DNA of 64,000 nt, taken from contig JAYJMM010000094.1 of the NCBI GenBank assembly GCA_037349105.1, forward strand, positions 806,001 through 870,000. The letters are read 5' to 3'. A program made the translations under genes and the position numbers. Within the stretch, counting starts at the first letter, position 1, and every line of letters begins with the position of its first letter. The notes under the pieces were generated by a model, which searched no databases, had not been told where the DNA came from, and worked only from the letters and a program-made list of their open reading frames with translations. Shown here piece by piece: positions 1-10,053 of the stretch. The DNA comes from Limnomonas spitsbergensis (taxonomy: Eukaryota > Chlorophyta > Chlorophyceae > Chlamydomonadales).

Positions 1-1395
1 GCTCAGGCCCTTCTGCTAGACTGCTTCTTGCCCTTCTGCTAGACTGCTTCTTGCCTTTCTGCTAGACTGCTTCTTGCCTTTCTGCTAGACTGCTTCTTGC
101 CTTTCTGCTAGACTGCTTCTTGCCTTTCTGCTAGACTGCTTCTTGCCCTTCTGCTAGACTGCTTCTTGCCCTTCTGTTAGACTGCTTCTTGCTATTCTGC
201 TAGACTGCTTCTTGCCTTTCTGTTAGACTGCTTCTTGCCTTTCTGCTAGACTGCTTCTTGCCTTTCTGTTAGACTGCTTCTTGCCTTTCTGCTAGACTGC
301 TTCTTGCCTTTCTGCTAGACTGCTTCTTGCCCTTCTGTTAGACTGCTTCTTGCCCTTCTGCTAGACTGCTTCTTGCCTTTCTGCTAGACTGCTTCTTCCC
401 CTTCTGTTAGACTGCTTCTTGCTATTCTGCTAGACTGCTTCTTGCCTTTCTGTTAGGCTGCTTCTTGCCTTTCTGTTAGGCTGCTTCTTGCCCTTCTGCT
501 AGACTGTTTCTTGCCCTTCTGCTCGACTGCTTCTTGCCCTTCTGCTAGACTGCTTCTTGCCTATCTGCTAGATTGCTTCTTGCCTTTCTGCTAGACTGCT
601 TCTTGCCTTTCTGCTAGACTGCTTCTTGCCTTTCTGCTAGACTGCTTCTTGCCTTTCTGCTAGACTGCTTCTTGCCTTTCTGCTAGACTGCTTCTTGCCT
701 TTCTGCTAGACTGCTTCTTGCCTTTCTGTTAGACTGCTTCTTGCCTTTCTGCTAGACTGCTTCTTGCCTTTCTGCTAGACTGCTTCTAGCCTTTCTGCTA
801 GACTGCTTCTTGCCTTTCTGCTAGACTGCTTCTTGCCTTTCTGCTAGACTGCTTCTTGCCTTTCTGATAGACTGCTTCTTGCCTTTCTGCTAGACTGCTT
901 CTTGCCTTTCTGCTAGACTGCTTCTTGCCTTTCTGCTAGACTGCTTCTTGCCTTTCTGCTAGACTGCTTCTTGCCTTTCTGCTAGACTGCTTCTTGCCTT
1001 TCTGTTAGACTGCTTCTTGCCTTTCTGCTAGACTGCTTCTTGCCTTTCTGCTAGACTGCTTCTTGCCTTTCTGCTAGACTGCTTCTTGCCTTTCTGCTAG
1101 ACAGCTTCTTGCCTTTCTGTTAGACTGCTTCTTGCCCTTCTGCTAGACTGCTTCTTGCCTTTCTGCTAGACTGCTTCTTGCCTTTCTGTTAGACTGCTTC
1201 TTGCCCTTCTGCTAGACTGCTTCTTGCCTTTCTGCTAGACTGCTTCTTGCCTTTCTGTTAGACTGCTTCTTGCCCTTCTGCTAGACTGCTTCTTGCCTAT
1301 CTGCTAGACTGCTTCTTGCCTTTCTGCCAGACTGCTTCTTGCCCTTCTGCTAGACTGCTTCTTGCCTTTCTGCTTGACTGTTTCATGTATATTCT
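1..1395. repeat. 23-bp minisatellite array
   Basis: About 60 head-to-tail copies of a 23-bp unit (core CTAGACTGCTTCTTGCC plus a variable TTTCTG or CTTCTG part), with few point variants. The array starts at or before the window edge. It ends about 180 bp before the last APRT exon, so it is probably inside an intron of that gene. There is no open frame and no spacer structure. Confidence 0.97.
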
Positions 1396-1574
1396 TTTAA
1401 ACTGAACCCGAACCCTGATGCTGCTTGTGCCCAAGACAAAACACGGTAACCTTCACCCGAAACCCTCTTTCTGCTTATGCCCCATAAAACCGCCAACCCT
1501 AAACCCTCTCTGTTAGGGCCCCACAGGAACCGGTGACCCATGCCCTAACTCCTTTGTCTGCACTGCTTGTGTAG

Positions 1575-1693
1575 AGAAAGTCGGTGGCGTTGTGGTCGAG
1601 GCCGCCTGCGTGATCGAGCTGCCGTTCCTGAATGGCCGCACCAAGATGGCGGGCACTGACCTGTTTGTGCTAGTAGAGAAGGAGGGCGAATGA
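1575..1693 (+). CDS. APRT: Adenine phosphoribosyltransferase, last exon (partial gene)
   Basis: This is the C-terminal exon of an APRT-like enzyme, which salvages adenine to AMP using PRPP in the cytosol. The exon follows an acceptor ending TGTGTAG at 1574. It encodes 38 full codons beginning KVGGVVVEAACVIELP, passes through FLNGRTKMAGTDLFVLVE, and ends at TGA 1691-1693. The pattern E-KVGG-VVE-ACVIELP-LKGR-K and a final hydrophobic strand matches the carboxy-terminal strands of APRT as I know the family. The catalytic PRPP-binding loop and the rest of the protein are not in the window. The upstream intron is occupied by the 23-bp minisatellite, so earlier exons should lie left of coordinate 1. 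The exon starts in phase 1: two bases complete a split codon. Another type I phosphoribosyltransferase is a less likely alternative. Confidence 0.82.
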
Positions 1694-1736
1694 GTGGGGA
1701 ACTGGGCTGCCATCGCGTATTTGAATTATTTGAGTG

Positions 1737-1943
1737 CGCATCAGGTTGCCTGAGGGTTTGGAACGGTGCATCAGGTTGCCTGAGGGTTTGGAACGGTGCA
1801 TCAGGTTGCCTGAGGGTTTGGAACGGTGTATCAGGTTGCCTGCGGGTTTGGAACGGTGCATCAGGTTGCCTGAGGGTTTGGAACGGTGCATCAGGTTGCC
1901 TGAGGGTTTAGAACGGTGCATCAGGTTGCCTGAGGGTAAGGGC
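1737..1943. repeat. 30-bp minisatellite, about 7 copies
   Basis: The unit is CATCAGGTTGCCTGAGGG followed by TTTGGAACGGTG (30 bp). It begins 44 bp after the APRT stop codon. Because 30 is divisible by three, all frames stay open across the array. The apparent proteins on both strands are artefacts of this. Confidence 0.95.
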
Positions 1944-4488
1944 TCGACTGGGCTGATGGCCCATGCGACATGACTTGTTGTACTAGGACTTCTCGGTTGC
2001 AGGCCTTGATGTAGCAGAAATGTTGCGTAAGGGCGTTCAAATTAAACTGGTGGCAAAGCATCTTCCGGCATACGTGGAAATCAATGACGTATCACCTCCG
2101 GGCCTTGGATACGTGGATGTGCTGTGGTGTTCAAGTCGGAGCTGAGGATATGAAGAAGAGCATTTCTCAAATATCACTAACTGGCCAGTGGCATAGGTCA
2201 TGACTGATCAGGGCCTCTGCATGTTCTACAGGGTCTGTCATCGTGTAGTGCAGATGTGCGAAGTTTTTAGTCCAGGGGGAGATCACAGTTGATGCATGGG
2301 ACAGATGCCCGTAAACATAGGAAAAATAAAGTCAGGCAACCAATCAACACACAACCATACACATTCAAGCAGGTCCCAGAGGTGTCACGTCGGAAACCAG
2401 GCACAAACCAGGGCGTGGGGAAACACCAAATACCGGTACCGGTAGTGTGGAAGACGAAGCTGTACGAAAGTAGGGAACTGCATGGGCAGCCAAGCAACAC
2501 GCCATGATTCTCTGCCATGCTTTCGCTCCACTCCAATACAGACAGTGATACCGGCCAGTGTCTTATTAACGCTTCTGGACCCCGTTAGAAAAGTGGGTCA
2601 TGCGGGTGCCAACAATCCGGCTGTCAGGGAAAATCAGGGGGGTGGATGGAGGGAAATTGAAGGGAAAGAGGGGCTGGGGGGCAGCAGGGAAAAGGAATAC
2701 ATGAGACGAGTGGTAAGGCTTTACACCGAAGGAAAGAAAATCCAGCTGCCACCTTGGGGTTGTGAGATAGAGTGAGGGGAACAGAGCACGAGGCCGAATG
2801 AAGCCACATCCGCGCCGTCACCGTCACACAATCCAGCAGTGAGCCAGTGACCGGCATAAGGGAATGGGCAAAGGGATGAAGAACTAACAAATCCGCCTGA
2901 GACGCCGTTCTTAGGCTCACCTTGATGAGCAACAGGTAACCGACAGGATGATTTCGTTGAGGGGCGCCGACAGAGCAACGCAAGGGGCTGAGGGGTAGAT
3001 CACGAGATATTAGGTCAACCACTGCTTTTGATGTTGAGGGACAGGGACACCCGAGGGGGATCGGACGATTGGTTGCTATGCACTACCGGTATCTTATCGA
3101 GGTCGTGGGGGAGGGCACCTACCTTGAAAAGGTTGAACCATTGGTTGACCTACCCGTAACCTTGAGAATGATCGATGTCATGGGGAGGGGGGGCACCAGG
3201 GGAGGGTCGAACTATTGGCTGAACTACCGGCGACCTGCAGAATTGCGTGAGGTCGAGGAGGGGAAGGGGGCGAACTGTTGATTGAAGTACCGGCGGTAAC
3301 GTGCAGAACCAACGTCAGAGCGAGGGGCACCCGCCACCCACCCACCGGCTGCTGAGCGGTGGGCGGGGGCAACCTGTTCGATGCATCGTGCGTTGGCACA
3401 GTCCAGACACAGTACCCTGTTCCATGCATCGTTGGCACAGTCCAGGCACAGCACATATGTACTGCATTGGCCAGTTACGGTCCATGCATCGACGTCCTCT
3501 TCAAGGACCCTTCATGTGCGCTGCGTCAAACGTATAAGATGCCGAACTTTGCTGCGAGCGGAAAGTACGACTTTCCAATTTAAGTGGCTCGTGATGACTG
3601 GGGACTAGTGATATTACTCATGCCCTGCAATTGTGACACGTGTAGGCATATTCTGACGTATTCATTACTGAATGCATGGCATTTCGTGATATATTTCAAA
3701 CCGTACAACATAGGCGGGGAGACCATGCATCCCACAGCTATAAATGTTGGCTTTATCCTATCCATCATCATCACTGGCTACCATCTGTCCTCATCATCGA
3801 CCGGCCGCCCACCTACGAACCCTGAAGCCCTCCCCCGTCTCATTTCTATCCTGTCCGTAGCTGCTCATCGACTACCTCCAGTCAGCGACCAAGGTCAGTT
3901 GAGCACCAGGCCCCAGCTATAAACTGACCGCCTTTAAAACTCGCAAGCCTCGAGTACATACGAGGTTATGAGCGTCTCTGATGACTGTAGCTAGTGATCT
4001 TTGATGGGTTGACTGCTGCCATCAGTCTTAATTTTAGCGTTAATCCTGTGTGAGTCATGCCATGGTCGATCAAAAGAAAGAAGGACAGAAAACGCCTGAG
4101 CGTGGCTTGAGGAATACGGGGGTCGTATCAGCAGCAGGCCGGTGTCCACGTATGAGGCGGGCAGCAGCTGGCGGCCGGTAGAAGTGTAGATCGGAGGGCC
4201 CATTCGACCTGCAATTCCCCGCGTTATAACATGACAGCCATATATCCACGCCTTATTGCGCTGTAAACCCCCCTTGCTTACTAGTTCCTTTTCTTTCAGC
4301 TAGCATTGTGATAACATGCATGTTGCAATCAATGCTGCTGGATGGCTGGTGGGCCAATGAAAACAGTCATTCACACTTGCTGCGATGCCCAACTGGTTTG
4401 TGACTATTCAATGTCCATCCCCTTATCTCCCTCATGCCTTGGGGAAACTGGTGAAGAAAAAGTCCACTCGTGAGTCAGTCTAGCTATC
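1944..4488. other. Intergenic DNA with dispersed and short tandem repeats
   Basis: No gene was recognised here. The stretch contains a copy of dispersed family A near 2079-2110, a copy of family C at about 2240-2500, and an imperfect repeat of about 65-70 bp at 3070-3300 (units with CTACCGG and GAGGTCG). It also has three copies of a GCATCG...TTGGCACAGTCCAG motif at 3380-3490. The open frames here have no conserved motifs or convincing splice structure. Confidence 0.6.
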
Positions 4489-4539
4489 ATGCTGACAGTA
4501 CTGACAGCCATTCCCGTTGCTGCTTCCTCCCGCCTGCAG

Positions 4540-6893
4540 ATGGTATCAAAGCTGCAATGCGCCATGGCGCTGTTCCTCGTGGCCTCGTCCTTCATCGTCA
4601 ACACTGATGCAGCACGCGCGCTGAATGTAGTTCTTTTTATTGACACCGAAGACATTGAGCAGGTCGCCCCGAATGAGGAGGTTATCCCCTACAAGGACAT
4701 TCCAATCTACGCCCCTGAGTCCACCTCCCCCCTCGCTGTCGACCTCGGCTATGCTGAGAAGTTCACGGTTCTTGCCTACGCCACGGTCACCAACGCGGTA
4801 AGGCAACTGATGGTATCTGATGTGAACATTGTCTTGATAACTGCTCTGATAGATACCTTACCGATACCCTAGGTCTTGCTAAAGAACAGTCATTTGCACC
4901 CTGGCTGATTCATAACTGATTAGGGACCGGAGAATTCTTCTGTTTTAACAAGCAGCCATGTTTGTTTCAGCAGTGACTGGTTAGGAGTGATGTCAATCAA
5001 CTGTGCTTCACGGTGTATCACTGAGGCACCTTTGTTGACAATGTAAACCAGCAGCTGCTTTCCAATATGAGTTAAATACATCTGAGTTGGTTAAATAAGT
5101 ACAGTATCGTTGTGCTGTTTTTACTATGCTGTTATTTTTGCTGACAAGCAATGATTTTGTGCCGTCAAATGTGTTAAGGGTGAAACTACGCTCGGCGGAC
5201 TTCTTGGCGTCAGCCCCGGCTCATCCGTGACTGGAGAGAGCAATATCGATTACACCCCGACACCCGAGCCCAACGGCCGCGCAACCACCCAGGAGGCGGC
5301 CAAAGGCAAGCAAGACCTGACCAAGGCATACCTGGACGCCAAGAACCGCGAGGGTGCCACCATCATCACTGAAGTCAACATGGGCAACAAGAGGTTCACC
5401 CCCGGCCTGTACAAGTCCAACGGCGTGCTGGAGGTGTCTTCCGGAACCATGTACCTAGAGTCTGCTGACCCCGAGGGAGTGTGGATCTTCCAGGTTGCAT
5501 CCACGCTACTGGTAAGTGCAATCTATTATCTGGGCAGTGGTGCCTGACAATTTGATAGACAGGCAGATGAATGAAACTTGACAATGAAAATTGTTACATG
5601 TGATGGTGGTTTACTGATACCTAATTGTTATGCAAGGCGATTGGAGCCAACTCATATCTTTTAGCTGGGTAGGAATAAAAAATAGGCATAGTTTTTTTGA
5701 TTCCTACCATGCCCAGCTACTGCCCAGATAGTTTGGGAAATCCTAGGAATCTAAAATGTCACACCAACAGGCTTGGAAATATTACAACTGCCGGTAATTC
5801 CGTGCGCCCTCAGGTTAGCTTATCACCCTGCTAGCTACATTTGTCAAAGATGTGTCATATCTGGGCCTTGACCTAAGCTTGGCCGAGTGGGTGCCCAACT
5901 GTTGAGCTCTGCTAGCTTAAAATGAGATATCTGGTGCCCCTTTTTTGGAATGGTTAAGACATTGTTTGCCTTGTTATGTCTAACTGGTCCTGCGAGCCCC
6001 TCTTTGGAATGGGTCTGACAGTCTCTGCCTCGTTTATGTCAAGCTAGTCCTGTGTGACCCTTTTTGGAATGGTTAAGACATTGTTTGCCTTGTTATGTCA
6101 AGCTGGTCCTGTGTGCCCCTCTTTGGAATGGTTAAGACATTGTTTGCCTTGTTATGTCAAGCTGGTCCTGTGTGCCCCTCTTTGGAATGGTTAAGACATT
6201 GTTTGCCTTGTTATGTCAAGCTGGTCCTGTGTGCCCCTCTTTGGAATGGTTAAGACATTGTTTGCCTTGTTATGTCAAGCTGGTCCTGTGTGCCCCTCTT
6301 TGGAATGGTTAAGACATTGTTTGCCTTGTTATGTCAAGCTGGTCCTGTGTGCCCCTCTTTGGAATGGTTAAGACATTGTTTGCCTTGTTATGTCAAGCTG
6401 GTCCTGTGTGCTCCTCTTTGGAATGGTTAAGACATTGTTTGCCTTGTTATGTCAAGCTGGTCCTGTGTGCCCCTCTTTGGAATGGTTAAGACATTGTTTG
6501 CCTTGTTATGTCAAGCTGGTCCTGTGTGCCCCTCTTTGGAATGGTTAAGACATTGTTTGCCTTGTTATGTCAAGCTGGTCCTGTGTGCCCCTCTTTGGAA
6601 TGGGTCTGACAGTGTCTGCCTCGTTTATGTACAACTTGTAGATGACCACGGGTCTGAAGATGGAGCTGCGCGGCGAGGCCCAGGCCAAGAACGTGTTCTG
6701 GCAACTCGGGTCATCAGCTACGTTCGAGGTCAACACGCACGTAGTGGGAAGTGTTATGGCTGACGCTGCCATCTCGATCAAGACCAGCGCCACCAGCGAG
6801 GGTCGTCTGTTTGCGCTAAATGAGGCCGTGACCATGGATAATAACAAGGTTGTCTACCCTTCACAGGCTGCGCCCCTGCCCTTGGGTCTCTAA
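4540..6893 (+). CDS. Secreted ice-binding protein (DUF3494 family), 3 exons
   Basis: Exons are 4540-4797, 5179-5511 and 6642-6893, all phase 0, giving 280 aa. An in-frame ATG at 4489 would add 17 aa. I chose 4540 because it begins a clean signal peptide: MVSK, a hydrophobic core ALFLVASSFIV, then AARA. The mature start carries the DUF3494 signature: LGYAEKFTVLAYATVTN, then across the first intron GGLLGVSPGSSVTG. This is followed by AKQDL-type helix residues (GKQDLTKAYLDAKNR), FTPGLYKSNG, a GVWIFQV strand, NVFWQLGSSATF and SATSEGRLFALNEAVTM. These match the family's beta-solenoid with its alongside helix. Members bind ice crystals and are usually secreted by polar microbes, often acquired by horizontal transfer. 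Intron 2 holds a 59-bp minisatellite running almost to the acceptor of exon 3. A second, orphan copy of exon 3 lies at 29377. Confidence 0.92.
5930..6625. repeat. 59-bp minisatellite in intron 2 of the ice-binding protein gene
   Basis: About 11-12 units of 59 bp (core GGTTAAGACATTGTTTGCC, TTGTTATGTCAAGCTGG, CCCCTCTTTGGAAT). The outermost units are the most diverged (GGGTCTGACAGTCTCTGCC, CGTTTATG) and the central ones are near identical. The last diverged unit runs into the functional acceptor ACAACTTGTAG at 6631-6641, so the 3' end of the intron looks like the source of the monomer. Confidence 0.95.
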
Positions 6894-7820
6894 ATAACTG
6901 ATCTATTTTAGATTGTGACAAGTGCGTGGTGTTGACCACGGAAGAAAAGTAGGGGGGTGCATAAATAGATGGGATTAATTCATGCGGTATATAAATGTGC
7001 ATACACAGTGGCTGAGAATAATGAATGCAAACAATTATTTGAACAAATATGTTTCCCGTTAATATTCCACATAAAAAACGCTGTTTGACATTCATTGATG
7101 TTGTATGGCAGAAACCAAAAATGATGCTTTGTATGGCAGAAACCGTCGAGTTAGTTTGATTGGTAGGATAATGTTTAAACCATTTATACATTGTAAAGAT
7201 CTGAAGATTTGTGGCATCCAACACCTGCATGTGCACATGCATACAGTTGCATGCAAAAGATGATAATATGAAATAAGAGAAGTGGAATAAAGGACATTTG
7301 CTATAAACTGCGGCTAGAAAAAATGAGCTTTGGGAAGCTTGCTTTGTGAAAGAAAGAACTGAACTTTGCATGGGGAAGGCTGCTTAGAAAGATGTGGACC
7401 ATGGTAGAAAAGGGTAAGTACTACGTGGCACCTGAAAGGTATAACATGCACCGAATCATATCATTTTTAATCGTTGGAATTGGCCAGTCGTGCCTGTAGT
7501 GAAGAGAGATAGTGCTAGGAAAGTCCATGCTCCACGTCAGTTTAGAACGGTGCATTAGTGCATACTCACCGAGCCCTGTTACCACGTATTTGTGGCGCTG
7601 GTAGGTAATGATCAATCTAACTTCCAGGTACCTACCATGCCTAGGTAGGAGGCACATGGCACCCGAATATATGGACAGGAGGCGAGAAAGCCTCCATGCC
7701 AGTGAGCCTGTATGCAAGGGCTAAGGGTATGTAACCACTCAGGCCGTTTAGCCCGAACGATCGCGAGAAGCCCCGGCGCATGTCAAGCAACACCCTCGCC
7801 CGGATAGCTGGTGGCCCTTT

Positions 7821-8045
7821 AACAGTTGACGTTACACCTCTGGATCATGCACAAGAAGGCTCGACCGCATGATCGCCCCTTCCTTAAAAGTGAGGGGCAA
7901 CCAAGCTGGGGCAGGTTGGCAGACCGTGGTAGGTCAATGATGCTACACCTCTGGGCCCTGCTCAAGAAATTTCGGCCGCAAGGTCGCCCAACTGTGCAGA
8001 TGGGAGGAAAGAAGAAACTAAAGGGAAGAGGAAAAAATAAGGAAA
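7821..8045 (+). mobile_element. Dispersed family A, two adjacent plus-orientation copies
   Basis: One copy starts near 7821 (TGACGTTACACCTCTGG, then AAGGCTCGACCGCATG and a CGCCC box). A second starts at 7933 (TCAATGATGCTACACCTCTG, CCCTGCTCAAGAAATTTCGG, CGCCCAACTG) and continues into a purine-rich tail of AGG, GAAG and AAAGGG blocks to about 8045. The order of modules is the same as in other copies. The class of element is unknown. Confidence 0.6.
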
Positions 8046-8350
8046 GGCAAACAAGTCAGATACTTCAGCTCCTCAAGAAACTTTTCCGCGGAGCCATGTA
8101 TATCGTGTCTTCGACACCTGTTCCTTACCAGCCATAGACGACCGCTTTCCTGACAACATTTCTGAACCGATCTCCCCGGCTTATAGCTGTGTGGAGGCTT
8201 TTGACTAGACAATGCTACATCTAGGGGCGGACCCTGCCAGGGCATGCGGCCAAGCAGGGGGCGCCAGTGGGACGTAGCGCAGTGGTGGTAACCAGTAGTC
8301 ATGTACCAGTCTGGTCAGACCGGTTATGCTGGTGGCACTCAGCCTATCCT

Positions 8351-8407
8351 GGCGTCCACGCGGCCGAGCCTTTTTGAGGAGGACCCAGAGGTGCTATGTC
8401 ATTGACT
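8351..8407 (-). mobile_element. Dispersed family A copy, minus orientation
   Basis: Read on the plus strand it shows GGCGTCCACGCGGCCGAGCC, then GACCCAGAGGTGCTATGTC and ATTGACTG. This is the reverse complement of the family A head. Confidence 0.65.
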
Positions 8408-8579
8408 GAGCCTGGCAGCCCCAGCCCGTACCCAGCCGCCCACTCAGTTACACGGGGATGCACCCTCACTCGCATCCCTCAAGGCCATCCGAGGGCGGCA
8501 AGGGATCCCGAGATAGGGTTGACCCTAGTGCGCCTGAGGACAGGTTAGACCGAGGGGCGGGGCAGCCGCCGTCATTTTG

Positions 8580-8752
8580 TCACTCGCGCCATCACTGTCA
8601 CTTTCTTTGCCTTTCCTTTGAAGTATGTTGTCTGCCCCTTCACTTTATTTATTTACCCCTTTTCCTACTTTTTTTTCTGCCCCTATGAGGAAGGCGCCCA
8701 GGCGGCCAAGGCTTTTTGAGCAGGGCCCAGAGATGTAACGTCATTCGATGAT
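8580..8752 (-). mobile_element. Dispersed family A copy with pyrimidine-rich tail, minus orientation
   Basis: The tail (CTTTCC, CCCCTTTTCC and similar) occupies about 8590-8685. It is followed by GGCGCCCAGGCGGCCAAGGC, TTTTTGAGCAGGGCCCAGAG and TGTAACGTCATT. The tail is the complement of the purine-rich stretch that follows plus-orientation copies, which defines a unit of at least 150 bp. Confidence 0.65.
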
Positions 8753-9530
8753 TGACTGTCCCGGCACATTGAGTTTCAGTGCAGGTGGTGGCGGAGGCTA
8801 TCGCTCTGAGTCCAGTTCAAACGAGATAGGGCTGACCCTTGCGCCTGAGGACAGGTTGGACCGAGGGGGCAGCTGCCGTCAGACCCACTTGCGCCATCAT
8901 TGTCCCGGCCCAGCGAGTTTCAGTGGAGGTGGTGGCAAAGGCCAAAGCTGTCCAGTCCAGTTCAAACGAGTCCACCACATAAAGCTCGAGGGGATCGGAG
9001 TACGAGGTGGAGCGTTCGCGCCACGGAAGAACAGCCGCAGGGCAAAGGGTTAAGAATGGTGCACACCCGTCACCCGCTGGGCCCTGCTGAACGGACGGCC
9101 GCGTGGGGTGAGAAGGCTCAATTCCAGCTACCAGGCTGGGCAAAGGGTGACATGAAGACGGAGGTGCTAAGCCATTTGGATGTCCAAGGGGCAAAGGCAA
9201 CCAATAATCCAAGATCCCGCCTATCGCCAGTCCAAAAGTATTGCAAGGCAGCCATGTCGTGGGGGTCCCATACCATACCATACCGTGTTTGATGAGCCAC
9301 TTTTCCAGCGCTGAGGGTGTTGGCCCAAGGTTCCCCCGGGCAAAGAAATACGGTGCGGTGAGAAATGGCACGGATACTATACGGACATTACGGTAGGGTG
9401 AGATTTATCATACCCGAAAAATATGGTGGAGGGTTGTTTTATCCCCAACGGCCGTACCCGGTAACCCGGGCAACACGCTACCAACAAACGCTCAATACCA
9501 TTACCTCCGGTGGAGTGATATAGGCAACCA

Positions 9531-9600
9531 GTCAATGACGTTACACTTCTTGGCACTGCTCAACAAGGCTCGGCCATGTGGGCGCCCAACTGGGCAATTA
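9531..9600 (+). mobile_element. Dispersed family A copy
   Basis: The copy begins GTCAATGACGTTACACTTCT, followed by GGCACTGCTCAACAAGGCTC and GGCCATGTGGGCGCCCAACT. It lies about 450 bp past the SRP72 stop codon. Confidence 0.7.
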
Positions 9601-10053
9601 GTGCGTCAACTGGCTCATAAGCTACTTGCTACTATGTCTAACCGAGTTCATCAACGGCTCAGCGGCCAGTGGCCAAACTTGAGGTGTGATACCGTAGCTG
9701 GACTGGTGCATGCTGATGGACTCAAGCTCCCTTTTTGGTGGTTGGGGTTAGCTGAGGTGGGCGAGTCCGGATGTGGCATGTCAGTTAAAACGTTTTCAAG
9801 GCGGGGCTGAACCGACATTTCATGGTAATAATATAGCTAAGTTGCCATGTTGGGAATGTTTGGGGGCCGGCACCATTTCTTTCCTGTCATCAAGAAAGCT
9901 CAACACGACAACAAAATTGAGCATTCTCGTTATTATGTTGATGTTCAGCAAAGCCACCTGCAAGGTTTGCCATGATAAAACACACAGCATGATCGCCTGC
10001 CTCTCCAAGCGACATCCGACAAACTAGATGCGCGGGGTCGCTGCATACTTCTC

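Larger units (their letters stand above)
6894..10053. other. Intergenic DNA rich in family A repeats
   Basis: Between the ice-binding protein stop codon and the SRP72 stop codon (convergent genes) I see no coding structure. The region holds at least five copies of dispersed family A (listed separately) and purine- or pyrimidine-rich tracts next to them. A diverged A-like sequence lies near 8210-8270. The remainder is unremarkable. Confidence 0.6.

Noticed and set aside
1..1395. Possible CRISPR array
   Set aside because: Head-to-tail identical units without spacers, in eukaryotic DNA. The same argument applies to all other arrays here.
1996..2146. Exon-like open frame after a TTGCAG acceptor, with codons for LDVAEMLRKGVQIKLVAKHL
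   Set aside because: Part of it is a dispersed family A head (TCAATGACGTATCACCTCCG at 2080). No partner exon and no family match.
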